Assembly: GCA_024280295.1 (NCBI GenBank)
Contig: JAJRQK010000026.1
Location: 1-64,000 of the forward strand
DNA length: 64,000 bases
Source of the DNA: Bacteroidota bacterium
GTDB taxonomy: Bacteria > Bacteroidota > Bacteroidia > Flavobacteriales_D > Crocinitomicaceae
Direction of reading: 5' to 3'
The position numbers were made by a program, and so were the translations under genes. This document shows, in pieces, positions 28,678 through 37,625 of the stretch. The notes beneath the pieces are model-generated. The model searched no databases and was not told the origin of the DNA. It was given only the letters and a program-made list of their open reading frames with translations. Numbering within the stretch: the stretch's first letter is position 1; the number at the start of each line of letters is the position of its first letter.

Positions 28678-29117
28678 ATGAATAGTTATCTCACACACAT
28701 TTTCATTTTAGCCACCCTAATATACTCTAGGCACTCTCAAGTTAACACCGCAACTTTAAATTTGAAGAATGTAAAAACACATTCATCTGAATTCTCATTA
28801 AGTGGTAGTTATAACTATGCAAGGTACAACTTCCTTGACGTTAGACTCCGCCATTATCATTGGATAAATGATGGTCAAACAGCTCTTGCTTTTGCTGGAG
28901 CAGCAACAGGTTGTGAATTTAGCATTCTGGAAATTGATCAAATTTACATTCCCTACATTGGATGGCAAGAACAAATTTTGGAATCTCACCAGAAATTGGC
29001 TTTAGTCTTATTGAATTACTAAGAATAACAGCAGGCTATCGATTCGTTCTATCAAACAAAAACCCTATTAATTTAAGTGGATTTCGTTTCTCTGTTATTT
29101 TATCTGTCACTTTGTAG
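28678..29117 (+). pseudogene. Frameshifted outer-membrane beta-barrel-like protein
   Basis: The open frame from 28678 encodes a signal peptide and about 100 residues of alternating strand-like sequence, then runs out of character into a stop at 29022. In the -1 frame, from about 28965 to a TAG at 29115-29117, the translation TNFGISPEIGFSLIELLRI followed by TAGYRFVLSNKNP and FRFSVILSVTL is typical of the last strands of a Bacteroidota outer-membrane barrel. One base change near GGATGGCAAGAACA (about 28958-28974) would join the two. So either a recent frameshift or a sequencing error. The family is not identified further. Confidence 0.7.
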
Positions 29118-29315
29118 TTTGTTTAAAGGCAAATAGATTTTGTGTTGCACAAGTATATCAAATGCAACACTGAAATCTTAAATGATTTCAGACACCACTT
29201 ACCACAGTCATTACAGAGTACTTATTATATCTAAGTAACCATACACTGAAGAGGTCAATCAAAAAATATTGTAACCTATCTCAAGAACTTGCATCCAATA
29301 GATAAAAAACAAATT

Positions 29316-29702
29316 ATGAATTCAAATACTAAAATCGTAAAATCAATTCTAACCTACACATTTGGACTTGTTCCAATAATTGCTGGTTTAGATAAATTTA
29401 CTAATATTTTAACCGACTGGAGTCAATACGTCGATGACGGACTGTCCGAAATTCTTCCATTCGATGCTACAACTTTTATGATGACCGTAGGAATAATTGA
29501 AATCATCGCAGGGATATTAGTTTTTGTAAAACCAAAGATCGGATCATTTGTTGTGATGTCATGGCTCATTGGAATTGCTTTAACATTAGTTTTCAGTGGC
29601 AAGTTCGTTGATGTTGCCGTTAGAGATTTCGTAATGGCTGTCGGTGCATTTTCACTTTTCAAACTATCAAGCGACTCTTCCAAAGAAGCAATTACAACTT
29701 AA
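29316..29702 (+). CDS. DoxX-like small membrane protein
   Basis: 128 residues from the ATG at 29316. Four hydrophobic segments and the DoxX-like opening FGLVPIIAGLDKFTNILTDW, with GIIEIIAGILVF and SWLIGIALTLV further on. DoxX family proteins are often linked to membrane redox; the function here is unknown. It is 9 nt upstream of folE and probably co-transcribed. Confidence 0.8.
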   Translation: MNSNTKIVKSILTYTFGLVPIIAGLDKFTNILTDWSQYVDDGLSEILPFDATTFMMTVGIIEIIAGILVFVKPKIGSFVVMSWLIGIALTLVFSGKFVDVAVRDFVMAVGAFSLFKLSSDSSKEAITT

Positions 29703-29711
29703 AAAACAATT

Positions 29712-30374
29712 ATGAATTTTAATGGAAATCACAAAATTTCAATTAAGATAGAAAAAGAAGTCGATCATTGTGCAATGGCTGAGAATCCAATGCGCGATGA
29801 TGCTTTTTCACTTGATGATGAAATGAAAATTGCTTTAATCAAAGAGAAGTTTGAAGACATCCTCTCAATTATTGGACTCCATTTGAACGATGACAGCATA
29901 GCAGATACCCCACATCGAATTGCGAAAATGTACATTAATGAAATTTTCAGCGGATTAAATCCCAAGAACCGTCCAGAGATAACTTTGTTTGAGAACAAAT
30001 ACAATTATCACTCCCCATTAATAGAAATGAATATCCCTTTCACCTCATTTTGTGAACATCACTTTGTTCCAATTATTGGAAATGCTAACATAGCTTATAT
30101 CCCAAACAATTATGTAATCGGATTATCTAAATTGCATCGAATCACAGATTATTATGCTAAACGCCCTCAAGTTCAAGAAAGATTGACACAGCAAATTCAT
30201 AAAGATTTGACTGAGACGATGCAAACATCTAATGTTGGTATTGTCCTAAAGGCAAGTCATACATGTATATCATGCCGAGGAGTTGCAGACCATGGAAGTT
30301 CAACAATTACTTCTGTTTTTTCTGGCAAAATAGCTGATGATTCAACTATAATATCGCTATTGAGGGGTAATTAG
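29712..30374 (+). CDS. folE: GTP cyclohydrolase I
   Basis: 220 residues. Zinc ligands are in FCEHHFVPIIG (Cys, His) and HTCISCRG (Cys); DTPHRIAKMY and VIGLSKLHRITDYYAKRPQVQERL are family signatures. The enzyme opens GTP to form dihydroneopterin triphosphate, the first step of folate or pterin synthesis. The stop is 17 nt from the convergent rimO stop. Confidence 0.95.
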   Translation: MNFNGNHKISIKIEKEVDHCAMAENPMRDDAFSLDDEMKIALIKEKFEDILSIIGLHLNDDSIADTPHRIAKMYINEIFSGLNPKNRPEITLFENKYNYHSPLIEMNIPFTSFCEHHFVPIIGNANIAYIPNNYVIGLSKLHRITDYYAKRPQVQERLTQQIHKDLTETMQTSNVGIVLKASHTCISCRGVADHGSSTITSVFSGKIADDSTIISLLRGN

Positions 30375-30391
30375 TTTGATTTGGACATGCA

Positions 30392-31711
30392 CTAACTTGA
30401 AGTCAATTCCCCATACAAGTCATAATGGTCTGCATTTGTAATTTTAACATCCGCAAAGTCACCTAATCGAATATAGGTCTCTGAGTCTTTTTTCACTAGA
30501 ACCTCATTGTCAACTTCTGGCGAATCAAATTCGGTACGACCAATAAAATACTCTCCTTCGATTCGATCAAAAAGGACTTTGAACGTCTTACCAATTTTTA
30601 GTTGATTGAGTTCATGGCTAATACCAGATTGAAGTTCCATAATCTTATCTGCTCGTTCCTTTTTAACATCTTGAGGAACATCATCATTTAAGCTAAAAGC
30701 GTATGTGTTATCCTCGTGAGAATAAGTAAAGACACCCAAACGATCAAATCGTGATCGCTCAACGAAATCATACATCTCTTGAAAATCTTCTTCTGTTTCA
30801 CCAGGGTATCCAGCGATTAAAGTGGTCCGAATAGCAATTCCAGGCACAGCAGAACGAATATTCGAAATCAATTCCTCTGTTTTCTCGCGGGTTATCCCTC
30901 GACGCATCGATTTCAAAATTTTGGTTGATCCATGTTGTAAAGGAATATCAAGGTAATTACAAACAGCTTCACGATTTCGCATCACCTCTAAAACATCCAT
31001 AGGGAAACCCGAAGGGTATGCATAATGCAAACGAATCCAATCAATCCCTTCCACATCAGCTAACACATCAAGTAGATCAGCTAACGACCGTTTTTTGTAA
31101 ATGTCCAAACCATAATAAGTCAAATCTTGGGCAATCAACATTAATTCCTTAACGCCTTTTGCTGCCAAAGACTTAGCTTGACTGACGAGTTCTTCCATTG
31201 GTGTTGAAACATGTTTTCCACGCATGATTGGAATAGCACAAAACGAACATGGACGGTCACACCCTTCCGCAATTTTAAAGTAAGCAAAATGAGTTGGTGT
31301 TGTCAATAATCGCTCTCCGATCAGTTCGTGTTTATAATCCGCATTTAAGGTTTTCATCAAGTTCGGAAGTTCCTTAGTTCCAAAAAATGCATCGACCTCA
31401 GGGATTTCAGTAATCAAATCTTCCTTGTAACGTTCTGAAAGACACCCTGTAACGTACACTTTATCTACTAACCCTTCATTCTTAGCATCAGCATAACGCA
31501 TGATAGTATCAATTGACTCTTGCTTTGCATGATCGATGAATCCACAGGTGTTGATAATCACAATTTCTGAATCATCCTGCTTCGCCTCGTGTTCTACTTC
31601 AAATTTATTGGCAACCAATTGCGCCATCATAACTTCTGAGTCGAATATGTTCTTAGAGCAACCAAGTGTAACCACATTAACCTTATTCTTCTTAAGTGTC
31701 TTCGTTTTCAT
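30392..31711 (-). CDS. rimO: Ribosomal protein S12 methylthiotransferase
   Basis: 439 residues. The N-terminal UPF0004 domain binds one cluster (VVTLGCSKNIFDSE, NTCGFIDHAKQESID), the radical-SAM motif is CDRPCSFCAIP (C-x3-C-x2-C), and a C-terminal TRAM domain ends with DFADVKITNADHYDLYGE. RimO thiomethylates Asp of ribosomal protein S12; the SKNIFDSE and GFIDHAK phrases fit RimO rather than MiaB. Confidence 0.95.
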   Translation of the reverse strand: MKTKTLKKNKVNVVTLGCSKNIFDSEVMMAQLVANKFEVEHEAKQDDSEIVIINTCGFIDHAKQESIDTIMRYADAKNEGLVDKVYVTGCLSERYKEDLITEIPEVDAFFGTKELPNLMKTLNADYKHELIGERLLTTPTHFAYFKIAEGCDRPCSFCAIPIMRGKHVSTPMEELVSQAKSLAAKGVKELMLIAQDLTYYGLDIYKKRSLADLLDVLADVEGIDWIRLHYAYPSGFPMDVLEVMRNREAVCNYLDIPLQHGSTKILKSMRRGITREKTEELISNIRSAVPGIAIRTTLIAGYPGETEEDFQEMYDFVERSRFDRLGVFTYSHEDNTYAFSLNDDVPQDVKKERADKIMELQSGISHELNQLKIGKTFKVLFDRIEGEYFIGRTEFDSPEVDNEVLVKKDSETYIRLGDFADVKITNADHYDLYGELTSS

Positions 31712-31715
31712 GCTT

Positions 31716-31723
31716 CAAAGATA
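31716..31723 (-). promoter_or_regulatory. -7 box TATCTTTG before rimO
   Basis: Minus strand reads TATCTTTGAAGCATG: the box is 4 nt before the start codon. The same 15 nt occur at the 54014 gene. Confidence 0.6.
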
Positions 31724-31803
31724 AGTAAACTATCATGCAGAGGATAATAAATGGTATTCGTCGAAAATATCAGTAATTAATGCAATTATTCCATGCTTGG
31801 TAT

Positions 31804-31811
31804 TATATTTG
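31804..31811 (+). promoter_or_regulatory. -7 box TATATTTG before the 31846 lipoprotein
   Basis: TAnnTTTG match 34 nt upstream of the ATG. No -33 TTG was found at the usual distance. Confidence 0.4.
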
Positions 31812-31845
31812 AACAGCTACCATTGAAACTATAAAAAATCCAGCT

Positions 31846-32280
31846 ATGAAAATTTTATCCGTAATGGCATTGTGTACTCTTTTATTCGCTTGTGCTAACA
31901 CAAGAAATATGAAAAATGATGAACAAGTCAACCCTAAAACAGTTACCGCTCAATTGGGTGATGTAACCTTAGATTCCGATCCACTAACAATAAACAGTGT
32001 TTCCATCGACGGTAATATTATGACCATTGACATTGAATATTCTGGTGGTTGTGAAGAACATTGGGTAGACCTTATTGGTAGTTTCTCTGTAATGAAGTCA
32101 TTACCTGCGAAACGATCTATAAAGCTTATGCATACAGCCAATAACGATAATTGCAGGAAAATAGTCAATGAGACGTTGATGTTTGACATAAGCGCTTTTG
32201 CTATGAGAGCGACATCAGGAAGTGAAATCATCCTTCTTTTGGATGGGTATAAAGGTCAGATTTCATACATCCATCCATAA
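31846..32280 (+). CDS. Small lipoprotein of unknown function
   Basis: 144 residues. The start MKILSVMALCTLLFACANT gives a signal peptide with lipobox LLFAC (Cys16). The mature part contains IDIEYSGGCEEHWVDLIGSF and paired cysteines in NNDNCRKI, possibly a disulfide. Residues following the lipid Cys are Ala-Asn, and the outer membrane is the likely location. It is 9 nt upstream of elbB. I do not recognise the family. Confidence 0.75.
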   Translation: MKILSVMALCTLLFACANTRNMKNDEQVNPKTVTAQLGDVTLDSDPLTINSVSIDGNIMTIDIEYSGGCEEHWVDLIGSFSVMKSLPAKRSIKLMHTANNDNCRKIVNETLMFDISAFAMRATSGSEIILLLDGYKGQISYIHP

Positions 32281-32289
32281 CAGTCAACT

Positions 32290-32970
32290 ATGAAAATTGG
32301 AGTTCTACTCTCTGGTTGTGGTGTTTATGATGGTGCTGAAATTCAAGAAGCGGTATTAACACTATTAGCAATTGAAGAAATTGATGCCGAGGCAATTTGC
32401 ATCTCGATCGATGCAGATCAGCATCATGTGATCAATCATACAAATGGAGAAGAGATGAATGAATCTCGAAACATTCTTATTGAGTCAGCTAGAATAACAC
32501 GCGGAAGCATTAAGAATATTAAGGATGTCAGTCCAGCTGATCTAGATGCAATCGTAATTCCAGGTGGTTTTGGAAGCGCAAAAAATTTCACTAAATGGGC
32601 ATTTTTTGGTCCCGAAGGTGAAATTCTACCTGATATTAAATTACTATTGGTCAACATGATGAATGTTGGTAAACCGATTGCAGCTCTTTGCGTAAGTCCT
32701 ATTGTTTTAGCGAAAGCATTGCAAGGATCGTCTTTTCAAGCGAAAATGACCATTGGAACAGATCAAGAGCCATCTCCCTACGATATCGGCGGATTCACAG
32801 ACGGTTTGACAAGCACAGGAACAATAACAGAAATGAAGTCGGTTCGTGATATTTTCATTGATCAAAAGAATAAAATTATTACAGCACCATGCTATATGAT
32901 GGAAGCAAGTATTTTGGATGTGCGAAAAAACATTCGATCAGCAATTGAAGCCTTACGAGATTTGATTTGA
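32290..32970 (+). CDS. elbB: Isoprenoid biosynthesis glyoxalase ElbB
   Basis: 226 residues of the DJ-1/PfpI class I amidotransferase-like fold: LLSGCGVYDGAEIQEAV at the N-terminus, VIPGGFGSAKNF, and the nucleophile elbow AALCVSP with Cys. ElbB has been reported to act as a glyoxalase and to be linked to isoprenoid pathways in E. coli; the physiological role is not firm. Downstream of a lipoprotein gene in the same operon. Confidence 0.93.
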   Translation: MKIGVLLSGCGVYDGAEIQEAVLTLLAIEEIDAEAICISIDADQHHVINHTNGEEMNESRNILIESARITRGSIKNIKDVSPADLDAIVIPGGFGSAKNFTKWAFFGPEGEILPDIKLLLVNMMNVGKPIAALCVSPIVLAKALQGSSFQAKMTIGTDQEPSPYDIGGFTDGLTSTGTITEMKSVRDIFIDQKNKIITAPCYMMEASILDVRKNIRSAIEALRDLI

Positions 32971-33196
32971 TTTTTCTTGGGCGTTTTAACAGGTTTCCCA
33001 CTGTATCTTTTGCCGGAATCAGTAGACAACAACACCCGAAACCCTCTCATACAGAAGGATGTAGCTACAACCCTTAACACATCATCGAAAGACAGAATAC
33101 TTAAATCAAAACTAATTAAGAATCTTGTTAACAACATTTATTGCGAATTGTGGGAAACTAGTCACTAAAATCGAGGATAACTCACTTATAATGCCT

Positions 33197-33204
33197 TAAT
33201 TTTG
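33197..33204 (+). promoter_or_regulatory. -7 box TAATTTTG before pckA
   Basis: TAnnTTTG match giving a leader of about 40 nt before the ATG at 33247. Confidence 0.4.
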
Positions 33205-33246
33205 TTGAAACAAAACAACAAGCACAGTAGCTTGAAATATATATAT

Positions 33247-34866
33247 ATGGACGTATTTGGTAAGATAGGAAACAACGCAGACTTGGATGCCTCGATTGGT
33301 TTGACCAATCTTGGAAATCAATTTTGGAATCTGACACCATCTGAACTAATTGAGGATACAATTCTCACAGGACAGGGTATGTTGACAGATACTGGAGCGA
33401 TCGCTATCGAAACTGGTGAATTTACAGGACGATCCCCTAAGGATCGCTTTGTAGTGTGTGATGGAAATACTGAAGATTCAGTATGGTGGGGAGACATCAA
33501 CATTAAATTCACACCTGAAAAATTCAGAGCGCTTTACAATCGAATGAAAGCTTATTTGAATGGCAAAGATGTTTACATCAGAGATGCTCATGCATGTGCT
33601 GATGAAAATTTCAGAATGAATTTGCGTGTAATAACTGAAACACCATGGTCCAATCATTTTGCAAGTAATATGTTCTTGCGTCCAACAAATGATGAGCTAG
33701 TGAATTTCGATCCAGAATGGCATATTGTATGTGCTCCAGGATTCTTGGCAGATCCAGAGATTGATGGAACACGACAACACAACTTCGCTGTGATCAATTT
33801 CACTGAAAAAATGATCATTATTGGAGGAACTGGTTACACTGGAGAAATCAAAAAAGGCATCTTCTCTGTATTGAATTTTATTCTTCCACACGAAAAGAAT
33901 GTTCTTTCAATGCATTGCTCTGCAAATATTGGAAAAGACGGAGATACAGCAATCTTCTTTGGTTTATCGGGAACAGGAAAAACAACACTTTCATCAGATC
34001 CAGATCGAAGACTGATTGGTGATGATGAGCATGGTTGGGCTGATGATTCAGTATTCAACTTTGAAGGTGGTTGCTACGCAAAAACAATCGATTTATCCAG
34101 AGAAAAAGAACCGCAAATTTATGATGCTATCAAATACGGAGCAATCCTTGAAAACATTGGTTTCTATGAAGGTTCTGCCACTCCAGATTATGAAGATTGT
34201 GACATCACCCAAAATACACGTGTGTCTTACCCAATTGATTATATTGATAATATCGTAGTACCGTCAATTGGATCTTCACCAAAAAATATCTTCTTCTTAA
34301 CCGCGGATGCCTTTGGAGTACTTCCTCCAATATCTAGATTGACAAATGAACAAGCGATGTATCATTTCATGTCTGGATATACAGCGAAAGTTGCAGGTAC
34401 TGAAATGGGAATTACGGAACCGCAGACAACATTCTCAGCATGTTTTGGTGCTGCATTTCTACCACTTCATCCTGCCAAATATGCTGAACTACTTGGTCAA
34501 AAACTTGAAGGTACAGACATCAAAGTATGGTTAATCAACACAGGATGGTCTGGTGGTTCTTATGGAACTGGAAGCCGAATAAAATTGAAATATACACGAG
34601 CGATGATTACTGCTGCTATGAATGGTAAACTGGATAATGTTGAATTTGCAACACAACCAATTTTCGAACTTTCAATTCCAACGGAATGTGAAGGAGTACC
34701 AACTGAAGTATTAAACCCTATCGATACATGGGAAGACAAGACTGCGTTTGAAGAAACAGCGCAAAATTTAGCAACACAATTCGTGAAAAATTTCGCGCAA
34801 TTTGATGCTGAAACAAGTGAGGCAATTAAATCTGCAGCACCTAAAGTTATGGCTCATAAATCATAA
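33247..34866 (+). CDS. pckA: Phosphoenolpyruvate carboxykinase (ATP)
   Basis: 539 residues from the ATG at 33247; a TTG start at 33202 would add 15 unlikely residues. Motifs: TGRSPKDRF near the N-terminus, kinase-1a P-loop GLSGTGKTTLS (about 239-249), metal-binding IGDDEHGW, and NTGWSGG...GSRI near the end. It makes PEP and CO2 from oxaloacetate and ATP, the first committed step of gluconeogenesis. The 276 bp upstream of the start hold no other gene I can support. Confidence 0.96.
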   Translation: MDVFGKIGNNADLDASIGLTNLGNQFWNLTPSELIEDTILTGQGMLTDTGAIAIETGEFTGRSPKDRFVVCDGNTEDSVWWGDINIKFTPEKFRALYNRMKAYLNGKDVYIRDAHACADENFRMNLRVITETPWSNHFASNMFLRPTNDELVNFDPEWHIVCAPGFLADPEIDGTRQHNFAVINFTEKMIIIGGTGYTGEIKKGIFSVLNFILPHEKNVLSMHCSANIGKDGDTAIFFGLSGTGKTTLSSDPDRRLIGDDEHGWADDSVFNFEGGCYAKTIDLSREKEPQIYDAIKYGAILENIGFYEGSATPDYEDCDITQNTRVSYPIDYIDNIVVPSIGSSPKNIFFLTADAFGVLPPISRLTNEQAMYHFMSGYTAKVAGTEMGITEPQTTFSACFGAAFLPLHPAKYAELLGQKLEGTDIKVWLINTGWSGGSYGTGSRIKLKYTRAMITAAMNGKLDNVEFATQPIFELSIPTECEGVPTEVLNPIDTWEDKTAFEETAQNLATQFVKNFAQFDAETSEAIKSAAPKVMAHKS

Positions 34867-34934
34867 ACCGATTCTAATTTATTGAATCATAAGTAATATT
34901 AAAATTATTGACTATTTTCGAGAAAACCTATTTT

Positions 34935-35480
34935 ATGAAAAAGCTACTAGCAGTATTCCTATTACCTCTACTTATTATTTCTTGTGGGGCTGCTGAAACA
35001 GAAATGAATATTGATGAAGTATTCAATACTTTAACTATAAAAGATGGAACAATAGCAGGACTTACAATTGGAGAAAATTGGTTAGATGCCGAGAAAACAA
35101 TGTCGGAACTTCATGGTGACATGTTCGATGCCCAAAATGTTAGTGGTTTCTACGAATCATTTGATCACGACTATGGAAACGAAGGACGGAGGTACTATTT
35201 TGAGTGCGATCTCACTGAAAATAATTTTAGTGTAATCTTAGTCCACATTAATGATATCTTAAAAAATAAATCAAAAATTAATGACCTCCATCAGAAGTTA
35301 GTAGACCATTTCACCAATTTATACCCCGAAGGAATAGCACGCGAAAAGGATAAATATTCTGAACACACAACATGGCTAATTCCTGAATCTAAATCCACTA
35401 TCAGTATAACAGCACCCCACTTGATAGGTACAGCTCCAGGTGCAACTAAATGCTGGGCATTCACGGTGGAAATGCGATAA
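34935..35480 (+). CDS. Lipoprotein, tandem paralogue 1
   Basis: 181 residues from the ATG at 34935. The signal MKKLLAVFLLPLLIISCG has a lipobox IISC. The body shares a pattern with the gene at 35754: D-x-V-F-x-x-L-T-x-x-x-G-T-x-A-G, then G-x-x-W-x-x-x-E, D-Y-G-x-x-x-R-R, L-H-x-K/R-L-V-x-H/E-x-T, and A-P-G-x-x-K-C at the C-terminus. No function recognised. Two cysteines are conserved in both copies (one in ...F-x-C-D/N-L, one at the C-terminal KC), probably a disulfide. Confidence 0.8.
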   Translation: MKKLLAVFLLPLLIISCGAAETEMNIDEVFNTLTIKDGTIAGLTIGENWLDAEKTMSELHGDMFDAQNVSGFYESFDHDYGNEGRRYYFECDLTENNFSVILVHINDILKNKSKINDLHQKLVDHFTNLYPEGIAREKDKYSEHTTWLIPESKSTISITAPHLIGTAPGATKCWAFTVEMR

Positions 35481-35626
35481 AAAATAGAGAGAACATCTTT
35501 AATTTCCATTTTGTTTTAGTTTAGTTATTTTTAGTTGAGATAGAGGGTTAAGTGAGAACTTAAGACACAAAACAGATCGAGCACAAAAACGAAATCAAAC
35601 TATTGTAAGTTAAGTTGTTCATTGTT

Positions 35627-35656
35627 ATGAAGTATTCTAAAGCTAGAATGCTTCAT
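35627..35656. repeat. 13 bp hairpin between the two lipoprotein genes
   Basis: Arms 35627-35639 and 35644-35656 pair fully apart from one G-T, with loop AAGC. No T-run follows on either strand. The rest of the 272 bp intergenic region shows nothing else. Confidence 0.5.
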
Positions 35657-35753
35657 GAAATTATCGGTCTCACAGTCATTTTAATCATCTAACCTACTGT
35701 TATTCAGTTAGTCAATTTTGATTCATTATATTCGAGCAAAACCAATTTGCTCC

Positions 35754-36299
35754 ATGAGAAATATCTTTGCAGTATCAAGTTTGCTGATCATTTTATCTGC
35801 CTGCGGAAGTCCAGCTGAAATGGATTGTGATCAAGTCTTTGATTTACTGACTCAAGAAGAAGGAACCGTTGCAGGAATGATGCTCGGTGATTCTTGGGCA
35901 GAAGTAGAAAGCAAAATGAAAAATGACCATAAGCAAATGATAGCTGAGTACAATTCCGTTCTCGGAACATTCACCATGGACTATGGGCATGACAATCGTA
36001 GATTTCTAATCCGTTGCAATCTAAAAAACGACATCATCCAAAGTATTCGAATCGAAATTGTGGATTTAAAGAAAAATCAAGAGAAAATTCAAAAACTACA
36101 TGACCGTTTAGTAGAACACTATACAAAAGAATATCCAGATGAATACACTCGTCAACTGGGAGATTTTGGTGATTACGGTAAATGGAGAGTAAATAATGCG
36201 GAAGAAAATCTAACCATAGATTCCCCTTATTCTATCAGAAAGGCTCCTGGATCTGTAAAATGTCACAAAATTGGTATAGGATTATATAAGGAGATATAG
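35754..36299 (+). CDS. Lipoprotein, tandem paralogue 2
   Basis: 181 residues from the ATG at 35754 (a longer reading from 35718 lacks a signal-like start). Signal MRNIFAVSSLLIILSACG with lipobox LSAC. It aligns along its whole length with the 34935 gene, including CDQVFDLLTQEEGTVAGMMLG, DYGHDNRRF, LHDRLVEHYTKEYP and APGSVKC. Its stop abuts the convergent peptidase gene. Function unknown. Confidence 0.8.
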   Translation: MRNIFAVSSLLIILSACGSPAEMDCDQVFDLLTQEEGTVAGMMLGDSWAEVESKMKNDHKQMIAEYNSVLGTFTMDYGHDNRRFLIRCNLKNDIIQSIRIEIVDLKKNQEKIQKLHDRLVEHYTKEYPDEYTRQLGDFGDYGKWRVNNAEENLTIDSPYSIRKAPGSVKCHKIGIGLYKEI

Positions 36300-37223
36300 C
36301 TACAATCGTTTCATTAAGAATTTATAGATCTCCACCATTGCATCAATATCGTATTTAAAAACCATTTCATCTGGTGAGTGAACATGATCTTCTGGAGCAC
36401 CAATGAAACACCAATCGATTGGTAAATCAGACTTCTGTAGAACACCTCCATCACTTCCTCCTGCAGACTCCACTTCTAGTTGAAAGTCAATTTTAGACTC
36501 ACGCGCGAGATCGATAATACGATTAAGAAAGAAACGACGAGGAATTCCAGCATCACGCATAGATATAGCCACGCCACCTCCATGCTTCACACCACTCGTT
36601 ACCCAAGTAATATCAGAAATTAATGCTTGTCGAATCGAGTAAGTCTCATAGAGAAATCGTGCACAGAATCCAACAGAATTCCCCCCATGCTCTTCATAAG
36701 TAGAGAAGACGATTGCTCCATCTTGCAAAGTCTCAGCAACTTTCAGTGCATTCCAAACCCCTAAGCGATTATCAAGGTATGGTGACTGAATTGATTCTTG
36801 TGTTTCTCGAAAATTCGGTTTAAATGTAAGGATGGTGCCGCGGTCAAATTCTCGATCTGAAACATAGTAAAAGGAGCGGTGACCTTCATCAGATTCAATA
36901 ATCATCAATTCAGTTTCAATTTCTCCTTGACTATCTGCCCCAACTAGCTGCATACCGTCAATAGTTCTTGGCCCACCTATTTTAATCAATTCTTTATCGT
37001 AACCAGTTGTAAATCCAATGCTATCAAGATGTGCATAGATTGTCGTTCTGGGCTCACCAAAAACTAGAATAACACAATCTTGAAATCCATCTCCATATAT
37101 CACTTTTGGTTTAGTTACCCATACATCACAGTATTTTTCGACATGATTGATAATAAAATTCTTCACTCTACCCTCATCTCCTGATGCTCCTCTTATTTCA
37201 ATTAATTTTTCTAATAATTTCAT
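36300..37223 (-). CDS. M42/M20-type metallopeptidase
   Basis: 307 residues from the ATG at 37223; a GTG at 37241 is the alternative. Metal-ligand motifs fit the di-zinc M42 aminopeptidase group: IYAHLDSIGF (His, Asp), SPYLDNRLGVW (bridging Asp), FSTYEEHGG (catalytic Glu pair), ALISDITW (Asp) and DHVHSPDEM (His). These are cytosolic or exported aminopeptidases; no signal peptide is seen. Substrate unknown. Confidence 0.85.
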   Translation of the reverse strand: MKLLEKLIEIRGASGDEGRVKNFIINHVEKYCDVWVTKPKVIYGDGFQDCVILVFGEPRTTIYAHLDSIGFTTGYDKELIKIGGPRTIDGMQLVGADSQGEIETELMIIESDEGHRSFYYVSDREFDRGTILTFKPNFRETQESIQSPYLDNRLGVWNALKVAETLQDGAIVFSTYEEHGGNSVGFCARFLYETYSIRQALISDITWVTSGVKHGGGVAISMRDAGIPRRFFLNRIIDLARESKIDFQLEVESAGGSDGGVLQKSDLPIDWCFIGAPEDHVHSPDEMVFKYDIDAMVEIYKFLMKRL

Positions 37224-37241
37224 ACTAATATATTCCAACAC

Positions 37242-37625
37242 TTTCTATTTCTAAAGTTTCAAAAGAACCTAATTCGTTTTTAGTTTACAACTCCGTTCAA
37301 ATTCATTCTCAATCATTTCTAATCGATGCTTCTTCAAGATATTCATTACTCTAATCATTTCACTATATTCAAATAGATTAGCATTCGAAAGTCGAAATTT
37401 CAAAAAGGCTTCAGTAAATATAAGACTTACGATCTGTTTGTAGCCTTAACTTTCGAACAGTTTAATAAGTGTCAGAATACAAGTTGAATCATTTCCCCAC
37501 TTCACTCTATTGATTATTCTACAATCACCATCAATTATCATTTTGGGTAAGAGAATATTGGAATAAAAACAATCAAAAAAAGCCCAAAAAACTTAATTTT
37601 TGGGCTTCGCTATATTTGTTGTGGA
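37242..37625. other. Intergenic region, about 380 bp, no gene seen
   Basis: Lies between the divergent-from-the-left peptidase start and the end of the type A cargo. Apart from the terminator at 37581-37606 I see no gene, RNA or repeat. Confidence 0.5.
37573..37606 (-). terminator. Intrinsic terminator of the T9SS type A cargo gene
   Basis: AGCCCAAAAA (37581-37590) pairs perfectly with TTTTTGGGCT (37597-37606) around ACTTAA; on the minus strand a T-run follows (37580 downward). Confidence 0.85.

Noticed and set aside
32977-33168. Short open frame between elbB and pckA
   Set aside because: 63 residues with no recognisable pattern, no signal and atypical composition; intergenic by context.
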